A DNA stretch of 64,000 nucleotides from Pseudomonas simiae (GTDB lineage: Bacteria; Pseudomonadota; Gammaproteobacteria; Pseudomonadales; Pseudomonadaceae), in NCBI RefSeq assembly GCF_900111895.1, contig NZ_FOKB01000001.1:186001-250000 (forward strand), read 5' to 3'. The position numbers were made by a program, and so were the translations under genes. Shown in pieces: positions 11,563 through 18,376 of this stretch. Within the stretch, counting starts at the first letter, position 1. Each line of letters begins with the position of its first letter. The notes under the pieces were generated by a model. It ran no database searches and was not told where the DNA came from. It worked only from the letters and a program-made list of their open reading frames with translations.

Positions 11563-11994
11563 GTGGAAAAAGTCGACGACCTCACTCGCGAAAAACTGCG
11601 GGAGTGGCAGATGCGGCGCCTGGAGATCAAGGACCGCATTCAATCGCATCCTGAACAGACCCTGGAATTGTCGAGGGTGCTGGACCTCATGGACGACGAG
11701 CACGCGGAAATCCTCAGCCAGGCGGAAATGATCCGGTCTGCGGACGCGGCCCACGAGCCCGCACCGCCCGCCGAGGCCGTGCCGCCGCCCCTCACGGGCG
11801 CCTACACGCTGCAGTTGAATGTGGCCGCGCAAAGTGCCGAGGACCTGCGCCGGTTGCTGGATATGGCGGTCTTCGAACTCCAGCAGCAGGTCAATACGAT
11901 GGCCGCTAAGGCTGACGCGGGTCCCCATTGCGGCGGTATGTCAGGCTCCCTGGGGGAGTATCGGTTTGAACTGGGCGGTCAGGGCAATGCCTGA
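11563..11994 (+). CDS. Unknown small protein upstream of a helicase-like gene
   Basis: About 143 residues, not recognised. The N-terminal third is helical and highly charged (EKVDDLTREKLREWQMRRLE), a proline/alanine linker follows (EPAPPAEAVPPPL), and the C-terminal part is helical then glycine-rich. I chose the GTG at 11563 because GGAG lies nine bases before it. An ATG at 11521 would add 14 residues but has no ribosome site, and longer readings would run into ffs. It ends 20 bases before the helicase-like gene, so the two are probably co-transcribed. Confidence 0.65.
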   Translation: MEKVDDLTREKLREWQMRRLEIKDRIQSHPEQTLELSRVLDLMDDEHAEILSQAEMIRSADAAHEPAPPAEAVPPPLTGAYTLQLNVAAQSAEDLRRLLDMAVFELQQQVNTMAAKADAGPHCGGMSGSLGEYRFELGGQGNA

Positions 11995-12014
11995 TTCCCT
12001 GGCGGCGAGGCACT

Positions 12015-13976
12015 ATGCAACCGGAACATTTTGATTTATCCAGTCCTGTCTTCCTGCCCGTCACGGATGAAACCTGCACAGGCCTGCTCGGGGCGGACGG
12101 CGCCAAGACGCTGATGAGCCTGACAGACCCTGAGCTGGCTGCCGTGCTGGTCATCCAGAACCTGGCCCAGGCGGCGGAAAAAGACCTGACCTGCGCTGGC
12201 GCCGAGCGCATTTTGGCCAAGCTGCTCGACTGGGCGGTGGACAACCGGGCAGAGGGCGCCGCGACGTTGTTGTCCGAAGCCCAGCGGTTGTTCGATCCCC
12301 GCAAGCTGTACTTCGGTTTCAACGCCCTTAAAACGGTCAATCTGCGCCTGCTCTCGCCTGAAGAAGTCGCAGCGCGGGATTACCTGCTGCCCACCGGCAA
12401 ATGGGATATTGGCTACAAGGTCCGTCATCTGCGCAGCAACGATCCGTTCAGCCAGCAGATGGTCACGCCCCGGCACCGCGAGCGCTGGCTCAGCCCGGCC
12501 CAGGACAAGCTGGTGCGGACCTTCCGCGCCAACCTCAACGAAGACCTGCATGTCCAAGGTTACGCCGGCATCGGTAAGAGCCACCTGCTGGGCGCCTTGA
12601 TGGAGTGCCTGCGGCCCGCCCAGACCTTGATACTGGCGCGTACCGGGGCAAAGCTCGCCACCCTGCGTGAACGCATGGGTTTGGCCAGGGACAGCAAGAC
12701 CGGCTCGACCTTTGCCGCCTTCGCCAAAGCGCTGTTACAGGGGCAACGACCCTCCGTGCAGGCCTCACCGGCCCGGTTGCCCGGCAAACACGAAGTGTCG
12801 CAGACCCTCAATATCCATGGCTGGCGCGGTCACGATGGCGCGGCGACGCTCGATATCTGCCTGAAGGTGCTCGACAGCTATTGCCATTCCAATCATCACA
12901 GCCTGTCGGCCCGGCACTTGCCGCATTTCAAGCAACCCTTGTCCAACGTGGATGCCCAGGCGTTGCTGGAGTACTCCAGCCGGTTGTGGACGTATCTGGA
13001 CGCTAACCCGCAATGGGCCGGTCAGACGGCCTTCGCAGCGCTGTTGCTGATCAAGCGCGCGAGCCTCGATGGCTGCGAGGTGCCGCCCCGGTACACCCAT
13101 GTGCTGATCGATGAAGCCCAGGACATTCCACCTTCGTTGTTGCAGATCATCGAACGCGGCCGCCAGGTGCTGATCACCCTCGGCGATGAGTACCAGCTGG
13201 CCAGCGGTGTGATGGTCAGGCGCAAGCGCGAAGTCCGGCACACCGACATCAATTACTCCGTGCGCTCGGGCCGCAACGTCGAGCGCCTGGTCAACCCGTT
13301 GATCAGCGTGCACTCGCAGAAGGGCAAGACGCCCTTCGAAGGCGCGCGGGATGCCGACGTTGGCATTGAGCATTACCCTCAGGGCTTCGTACCGCCGGAA
13401 GGCTGCGCGGTATTGACCGCGTCCCACTGGGACACCATGAAATGGGCGATTCAATTGCAGCAGGCCAACTGCCCGTTCGGTTTCTTCGACAGTGCAGCGC
13501 AGCAGGATCTCCAGCGCTTCATGATCAGCGTGATCGCGCTGTTCAAGCCGGAGTTCTACAGCAACGAGCACAACGACAATGGCGCCCATGCTTACTTCAG
13601 TGACATGGACGATTGGCAACAGGTGCGCGATGCCAGCCAGTACGACGAGTCGTTCCTGTGGGTCGAGAGCGAGCTGGAAAAAGGCTTCAACGTCGCCGAT
13701 ATCACGCGTTTGAACCGCCTGAGCGGCGTCCCTGGCAAACGCTGCCTGCTGATGCTGGCGGAGGAGGCGGGCGGCATGGAGTTCGACCGTGTACTGCTGA
13801 CGCCCGAACTGCTGACCAACGTGAAATTCAAGGACGCCTACGCGTTCGACCAGCGGCTGTGTGCGGTATACATCGCCATTTCCCGGGCGCGGATGCAGCT
13901 TTACCTGCCTTACGATGTGGTCGAGTGGATTGATTTCCACACCTATCAGAAAACCCGTGAATTCCACGGTTACTGA
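12015..13976 (+). CDS. Superfamily I helicase-like ATPase (UvrD/Rep fold)
   Basis: A 653-residue putative nucleic-acid motor. The Walker A motif is GYAGIGKSH near residues 182-190. Walker B and motif II are LIDEAQD near 363-370, followed at once by GDEYQ (motif III-like, usually GDxxQ). Near the C terminus are EEAGGMEFDRVLL (motif V-like) and YIAISRARMQLYL (motif VI). The first 170 residues match nothing I recognise. No nuclease motif is evident. It is probably translated with the small gene 20 bases upstream. The locus lies in an accessory insertion beside ffs; role unknown (DNA repair, mobile element or defence are all possible). Confidence 0.75.
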   Translation: MQPEHFDLSSPVFLPVTDETCTGLLGADGAKTLMSLTDPELAAVLVIQNLAQAAEKDLTCAGAERILAKLLDWAVDNRAEGAATLLSEAQRLFDPRKLYFGFNALKTVNLRLLSPEEVAARDYLLPTGKWDIGYKVRHLRSNDPFSQQMVTPRHRERWLSPAQDKLVRTFRANLNEDLHVQGYAGIGKSHLLGALMECLRPAQTLILARTGAKLATLRERMGLARDSKTGSTFAAFAKALLQGQRPSVQASPARLPGKHEVSQTLNIHGWRGHDGAATLDICLKVLDSYCHSNHHSLSARHLPHFKQPLSNVDAQALLEYSSRLWTYLDANPQWAGQTAFAALLLIKRASLDGCEVPPRYTHVLIDEAQDIPPSLLQIIERGRQVLITLGDEYQLASGVMVRRKREVRHTDINYSVRSGRNVERLVNPLISVHSQKGKTPFEGARDADVGIEHYPQGFVPPEGCAVLTASHWDTMKWAIQLQQANCPFGFFDSAAQQDLQRFMISVIALFKPEFYSNEHNDNGAHAYFSDMDDWQQVRDASQYDESFLWVESELEKGFNVADITRLNRLSGVPGKRCLLMLAEEAGGMEFDRVLLTPELLTNVKFKDAYAFDQRLCAVYIAISRARMQLYLPYDVVEWIDFHTYQKTREFHGY

Positions 13977-14034
13977 TTTAATTAATTCGGCTGTTTCACA
14001 ACTTTCGGCGGTCGCTCTGGACAACCTAAAACCA

Positions 14035-14124
14035 CCTTGTTAGTTTCCGCCAGCCACTTGTTTCAGAGTGTGACAAGGGTGCGGAGTTGATATTGAAGTG
14101 CCATTACTTCTTTAACTAACAAGG
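14035..14124 (+). promoter_or_regulatory. Inverted repeat that could mask the muramidase ribosome-binding site
   Basis: CCTTGTTAGTT at 14035-14045 is perfectly complementary to AACTAACAAGG at 14114-14124, with a 68-base loop. The 3' arm contains the AAGG of the Shine-Dalgarno sequence for the gene starting at 14134. In RNA the 11-bp stem would hide the ribosome site. The loop holds a second, smaller stem (CTTGT/ACAAG). Confidence 0.6.
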
Positions 14125-14133
14125 ATGTCTGTG

Positions 14134-15180
14134 ATGAAAAGCCTGCAAGGGTTGCCCCGTCTTATCAGTGCTTCGGTAGGCGCGCCCGGTAAAGCCCGCA
14201 ACTTGCCCGCCGATGTGCAGTGCATTCAGTATTTATTCAATCTGATCATTCCCAAACTGGGCTTCCCACTGGCTGAAAACGGTAAGTGCGACGGTCAGTT
14301 GGTGCAGTGCATCAGCCAGTATCAGTTCCGTCACCTCAAATATGCGCACCCCGATGGTGTGATCGACCCGACCGGTAAAACCTTCAACAGCCTCATCGAA
14401 GAAGCGGTGAAGGTACCGGTGAAGGCGTTCCCGAGCATGCGTATCCCGACCTTCCTGAATGTGTTCGGCAATAACCAGGCAGATGCGGTGCAGGCCACGG
14501 TCAATGTGTACCTGGACCGCATGCGCGCGATGATCGAGGCCGAGAAACGCAACCGCCAATTGATGCTCCAGGCCACGTGTGACGGGGGGATGACCCTCAG
14601 CGAGACCGACTTCCAGAACGCCGCCACGCAGTTGGGTGGCGGTATTTCGGTGAACATCATCAAGGCCTTCGCCACCGTGGAGTCCGGCGGACGTTCGGGG
14701 TTCGGTCCGGCCAAATTGCCGGTGATCGCGTTTGAAGGGCACCTGTTTCGCAAGTACACCAAGCACATCTACGACCAGGCGCACCCGCTGCTGTCCTACC
14801 CCTACAAGAAAAAGGCCGGGCCGCAGTGGCAGACCAATAACAAGGACCAGGCCAAGGCCTGGGAAACCATGGCCACTGCCTTTGCGCTGGATCAGGAAGC
14901 CGCGTTGATGTCGGCGTCCTGGGGCATGTTTCAGATCATGGGCTTCAATTACGCCTCATGTGGTTACAAGACAGTGTTTGAATTCTCGGCGGCATTAAAA
15001 GTGAATGCCGGCAACCAACTAAAGGCGTTCCTTGGTTTTTGCAGCAAGAGCCCGGCGTTGATGAAGGCCATGAAAAGCAAAGATTTCACCAGCATGGCAC
15101 GTAACTATAACGGCGAGGACTACGGCAACTATGACGTCCTTATGCAGAAAGCCTACGAGAAACTGGAAGGGAAAAAGTAA
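14134..15180 (+). CDS. N-acetylmuramidase with peptidoglycan-binding N terminus, candidate toxin
   Basis: A 348-residue predicted peptidoglycan hydrolase. Residues about 15-95 resemble a peptidoglycan-binding domain (ADVQCIQYLFNLIIPKLGFP, GVIDPTGKTFNSL). The C-terminal part has features of the DUF3380/N-acetylmuramidase family: AFATVESGG with likely catalytic Glu183, LPVIAFEGHLF, SWGMFQIMGFNY and ARNYNG. There is no signal peptide, so it needs a secretion route (type VI secretion or lysis). The ATG at 14134 is placed eight bases after AAGGA. An exported partner follows immediately. No phage structural genes are nearby, which argues against a plain prophage endolysin. Confidence 0.8.
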   Translation: MKSLQGLPRLISASVGAPGKARNLPADVQCIQYLFNLIIPKLGFPLAENGKCDGQLVQCISQYQFRHLKYAHPDGVIDPTGKTFNSLIEEAVKVPVKAFPSMRIPTFLNVFGNNQADAVQATVNVYLDRMRAMIEAEKRNRQLMLQATCDGGMTLSETDFQNAATQLGGGISVNIIKAFATVESGGRSGFGPAKLPVIAFEGHLFRKYTKHIYDQAHPLLSYPYKKKAGPQWQTNNKDQAKAWETMATAFALDQEAALMSASWGMFQIMGFNYASCGYKTVFEFSAALKVNAGNQLKAFLGFCSKSPALMKAMKSKDFTSMARNYNGEDYGNYDVLMQKAYEKLEGKK

Positions 15181-15181
15181 A

Positions 15182-15772
15182 ATGATGCGTTATCTAGCAG
15201 TGGGTGTGTTGTCGTTGTGCGCCGTAGCCCCCGTCTTCGCCGGCTCGCCTGCATTGCATTCCGGCAAGTACGAAGGGCTGATGCTCGCGGTGACGCCCGA
15301 GCACCAGGTGGAAGGTTACTACTCGGAAGAAATGGGCGAGGGCGTGACCCGCAGCTGCAGTTTCTACCTGCAAGGCAAGCCCGCCGCGCTGACCACTTGG
15401 CTCGATGACGCTTATCCCGGCAGCGTGGCGCCTTCCTCCGACGGCGTGACCCTGACCGTGGCGCAAGGCCGCCAGCATCCCGGTTGCCTCAACGTGCTGA
15501 TGCCGGAGATTGCCACCGGCCTGGACCTGACCCAGACCGCAAGCAAAAAATGGATTGGCTTGGTGAAGGTCTCCGCCGACAAGGCTTACCTGCTGAAAAA
15601 CCCAAATGCCAAGCCTGCTAAACGCCCGTACATCGTCAAGAACGACGTGGTCGGTGTCCTGGCATTCAAGGATGGCTGGGCCCAGGTCGAGTTCATCAAT
15701 GCCGATGATCGCTCGTTTACGGGGTGGATCAGCCAGGATCAGTACGCGCGGTTAGCGGCCCCCCAGAGCTGA
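15182..15772 (+). CDS. Exported SH3-like protein, candidate immunity partner of the muramidase
   Basis: A 196-residue protein with a clear signal peptide (MMRYLAVGVLSLCAVAPVFA, cleavage near 20), so it acts in the periplasm. The C-terminal 70 residues resemble a bacterial SH3 domain (AYLLKNPNAKPAKRPYIVKN, FKDGWAQVEF, GWISQDQYARL). It starts one base after the muramidase stop, with GGAAGGGA inside the upstream gene, so the pair is translationally coupled. A periplasmic protein encoded right after a signal-less lysozyme fits an immunity or inhibitor role. That function is inference. Confidence 0.75.
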   Translation: MMRYLAVGVLSLCAVAPVFAGSPALHSGKYEGLMLAVTPEHQVEGYYSEEMGEGVTRSCSFYLQGKPAALTTWLDDAYPGSVAPSSDGVTLTVAQGRQHPGCLNVLMPEIATGLDLTQTASKKWIGLVKVSADKAYLLKNPNAKPAKRPYIVKNDVVGVLAFKDGWAQVEFINADDRSFTGWISQDQYARLAAPQS

Positions 15773-15796
15773 TCTCGACAACGATAACAATCTAAG

Positions 15797-15815
15797 TGTG
15801 GGGGTAGTCCCCACA
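15797..15815. terminator. Hairpin between convergent genes
   Basis: TGTGGGG and CCCCACA form a seven-base-pair stem with a five-base loop between the candidate immunity gene and the convergent LysR gene. A clear T run is missing, so terminator activity is uncertain. Confidence 0.4.
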
Positions 15816-15828
15816 TGTTGGATCTTCA

Positions 15829-16692
15829 TTAACCTAATGTTTCGCGCAGTAATCCGGCAAACGCATCCCGTGCCAGGTGCCGCTGCGTGTCCTTGTGCCA
15901 GAACAGCAGGTTTTCCACCGCCTGCAGTTCCTCGAACCGGTACGACGCCAGCTGGTTGGCCTGCTCATAGCGGGCCAGGATGCCTTCCGGTGCCAGCGCC
16001 ACACCAATCCCTGCACTCACACAACCAATGATCGTGCCCCAACTGGCGTAGCTGGCGATGGCCGGTTTGAAGGCGTGGGGCTTGACCCAGTTTTCCAGCG
16101 CCGCCCGATAGGGACAGCCGGGTGGCCACACCAGGAGGGTGCGCCCGGCCAGGTCTTCGGCGCTGCGGATCGGCTCGCTGGAGGCGCTGGCGATCAGTAC
16201 CAGGCGTTCGCTGTAGACCACGCTGTGTTCGAGCTTTGCGCGTTTGTTGCCGGCGGCCACCAGCGCCACATCCAGGCGATGGTGCTGCAGGTCATCGAGC
16301 AGCTCGCCCCAGGCACCGGTCACCAGTTCCAGGCTGACATCCGGGTAGCGCCGGTGATACTCCGCCAGCAGCGGCGGCAGGCGGCCACTGGCGCTGGACT
16401 CCACTGCGCCGATGCGCAGGGTGCCACGAGGAATGGCATTGGCGTCCACGGCGCGTTTGGATTCGTCCACCAGGGCCAGGATACGCTCGCAGTACTCCAG
16501 GAAAATCTCACCCGCCGCACTGATCGCCAACCCGCGCCCGGCACGGATGAACAGTGGCGTGCCCAACTCGCTCTCCAGCTGCTTGATCCGCGTGGTGATG
16601 TTGGACGGCACGCAGTGCAATTGCACGGCGGCTTGGGCCACGCTGCCGGTTTGCGCCACGGCTCGCACCATTTTCAGTTGGGCCAGTTCCAT
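15829..16692 (-). CDS. LysR-family transcriptional regulator
   Basis: A 287-residue regulator. The N-terminal winged helix covers residues 1-60 (AQLKMVRAVAQTGSVAQAAV, HCVPSNITTRIKQLESELG), and the rest is a periplasmic-binding-protein-like effector domain starting near 90 (GTLRIGAVESSASGRLPPLL). It is divergent from an EamA transporter gene 102 bases away, the usual arrangement of a LysR regulator with its target. The effector is unknown. Confidence 0.9.
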   Translation of the reverse strand: MELAQLKMVRAVAQTGSVAQAAVQLHCVPSNITTRIKQLESELGTPLFIRAGRGLAISAAGEIFLEYCERILALVDESKRAVDANAIPRGTLRIGAVESSASGRLPPLLAEYHRRYPDVSLELVTGAWGELLDDLQHHRLDVALVAAGNKRAKLEHSVVYSERLVLIASASSEPIRSAEDLAGRTLLVWPPGCPYRAALENWVKPHAFKPAIASYASWGTIIGCVSAGIGVALAPEGILARYEQANQLASYRFEELQAVENLLFWHKDTQRHLARDAFAGLLRETLG

Positions 16693-16794
16693 TGCTCAGT
16701 TCCAGTGATTTCAGAAGTCAGAAACGGTTAATTGTCCTACGCGTTGCTCGGGCCAAGACTGACAGCATTCCTTCTCAATATTCGGATGCCGTCG

Positions 16795-17754
16795 ATGAAC
16801 ACCCCGTCCCCCCTGAAGCTTACGCTAGTCATCGCCAGCGTCATCCTTTGTTGGGCCTATTCGCCGATTGGCGTACACATGGGGCTGCACAGCTACGGCC
16901 CTGGTCAGCTGGCGCTGTTGCGGTTCTTGATCGCTTCGGTGTTCATGGCCGGTGTGGCGCTGGTGATGGGCATCGGTCGGCCACGCCTGTGGGATCTACC
17001 GTGGCTGCTGGTGTTGAGTTTTTTCGGGGTATTCCTGCACCACACCAGCCTCAATTACGGACAGCAATTCGTGACGGCGGGGGCGTCCAGCGTGCTCGCG
17101 CAATCGGCGCCGCTGTTCAGTGTGTTGATTGCGTTTTTCTGCTTGAAGGAACGGGTCAGCCTCTGGCGCTGGAGCTGTGTGCTGCTGGGGTTGCTCGGTG
17201 TGCTGGTGGTGATCTGGGGCGATCACGGGGTGGGGAATATCGACCCGCGCGGCTTGCTGCTGCTGTTGGCGGCGGTGTCGTGGAGCCTGTACTTCGCCAT
17301 CCAGAAGCACTACGCCCACCGCTACAGCCCGCTGACGATGGCGTGCTACATGGTCTGGGGCGGCACCCTGATGCTTTGCGTGAACCTGCCGGGCCTGTCG
17401 TCTGCCGTGGTGCAAGCGCCGTTGCCGGAAAACCTTGCGGTGCTGGTGCTTGGGATTTTCCCCAGCGCCTTGGCGTACCTGGCCTGGGGTTATGTGTTGA
17501 AACATGTCGAGGTCAGCCGTGCCTCGGTGGCGATGTACCTGATCCCGCCCGTGGCCATGATGATGGCGGCGACGCTGTTGGGTGAACACATCACCCTGCA
17601 AGTGGTGCAGGGCGGTGTGATCGTGTTGGCCAGCGTGGCCGCCATCAGCCTGGAAGGGCGCTGGCGCTCAGTCGCTCAGGCAAAACGCGCGCAGCCGGTG
17701 GCCGTCGAGGTCCTGGGCGACGAAGGTGTAGCCGAAATCCAGGGTGGTCGGTGA
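16795..17754 (+). CDS. EamA/DMT-family transporter
   Basis: A 319-residue inner-membrane exporter with about ten hydrophobic helices in two EamA repeats (first about 10-140, second about 155-290). Such proteins export amino acids or other metabolites; the substrate cannot be read from sequence. The ATG at 16795 has a weak GGA eight bases upstream; ATG 16786 is an alternative adding three residues. The last 30 residues (RWRSVAQAKRAQPVAVEVLG) lie antisense to the VOC gene. Confidence 0.85.
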   Translation: MNTPSPLKLTLVIASVILCWAYSPIGVHMGLHSYGPGQLALLRFLIASVFMAGVALVMGIGRPRLWDLPWLLVLSFFGVFLHHTSLNYGQQFVTAGASSVLAQSAPLFSVLIAFFCLKERVSLWRWSCVLLGLLGVLVVIWGDHGVGNIDPRGLLLLLAAVSWSLYFAIQKHYAHRYSPLTMACYMVWGGTLMLCVNLPGLSSAVVQAPLPENLAVLVLGIFPSALAYLAWGYVLKHVEVSRASVAMYLIPPVAMMMAATLLGEHITLQVVQGGVIVLASVAAISLEGRWRSVAQAKRAQPVAVEVLGDEGVAEIQGGR

Positions 17755-18039
17755 CTGGATGATCGTCGCGCCGCGCGCTACCCACTGGTCATGCAACGCG
17801 TCCACAGCGGCCTTGTCGGCCAGAGACAGGCCCACTTCACCCCCGCCGCCCGTGAGCTGCGCCGCCGGCTGCACGGTATGACGTGACCACAATCCCAGCT
17901 TCACGCCATTGTCGAGCATGAACAGGGCGAAGGTCGGGTTGAGTTCCACGGGCGGCTTGTCCAACAGGCGGCTATAGAAGTTGGCGCTGGTGGCCGGACT
18001 GTCGACGTACAGCAAAAAGTAATGGGCGACGGTGTGCAT
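17668..18039 (-). CDS. VOC-family (glyoxalase/bleomycin-resistance-like) protein
   Basis: A 123-residue protein with two babbab halves typical of the vicinal oxygen chelate fold (HYFLLYVDSPATSANFYSRL, then GEVGLSLADKAAVDALHDQW, and FVAQDLDGHRLRAFCL). Members include isomerases, dioxygenases and drug-binding proteins; which applies here is not clear. Its 3' end overlaps the convergent transporter gene by 87 bases. Confidence 0.85.
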   Translation of the reverse strand: MHTVAHYFLLYVDSPATSANFYSRLLDKPPVELNPTFALFMLDNGVKLGLWSRHTVQPAAQLTGGGGEVGLSLADKAAVDALHDQWVARGATIIQSPTTLDFGYTFVAQDLDGHRLRAFCLSD

Positions 18040-18376
18040 GTTGGCTCCTTGGAAGCGCGTGTTGTGAGGGGCCGAGTCTATAAGGCGGTGCTGTCAGTTC
18101 CTGTCAGGAGTCTCACCGGTGTGGAGCTGGATGATTTGCTCGATCTCGCCCGACATCTTCATCCGCAACAAGGTGCGCAGCGGTGGGGGCGCTGCAAGGC
18201 TGCCCGTGGCCATCATCCATAAAACGCCCAGGAGTGTGCGCCTAAGCTCTCCGGGTTCAGGCCTTTTTGGGGCCAGTCAGAAGGGCTTAGTCAGAATAGG
18301 CAAGCGTGCCGGATGCAATTTCCCCCTTGCTCCGCTAGCATTACCGGCTTCTGTTTCCCAGTTGCGACGGTTTTCG
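18040..18376. other. Spacer before dnaX with one possible small minus-strand gene
   Basis: A 337-base region between the VOC gene and dnaX. It should contain promoters for both. The only further item is a short minus-strand reading frame (18094-18216), listed separately. I see no recognisable RNA gene. Confidence 0.5.
18094..18216 (-). CDS. Possible 40-residue small protein
   Basis: The frame begins MMATGSLAAPPPLRTLLRMK and ends GEIEQIIQLHTGETPDRN. Codons are strongly Pseudomonas-like, with most third positions G or C. The frame stays open upstream of the ATG for about 20 more codons, to a TGA near 18283, without an alternative start I find convincing. No strong ribosome site is visible. It could be a real small gene, the tail of a decayed gene, or chance. 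Confidence 0.3.
   Translation of the reverse strand: MMATGSLAAPPPLRTLLRMKMSGEIEQIIQLHTGETPDRN

Noticed and set aside
11442-15830. Integration of a genetic island at the 3' end of ffs
   Set aside because: I searched by eye for a repeat of the ffs 3' end near the right side of the accessory block and found none, and no integrase gene is present.
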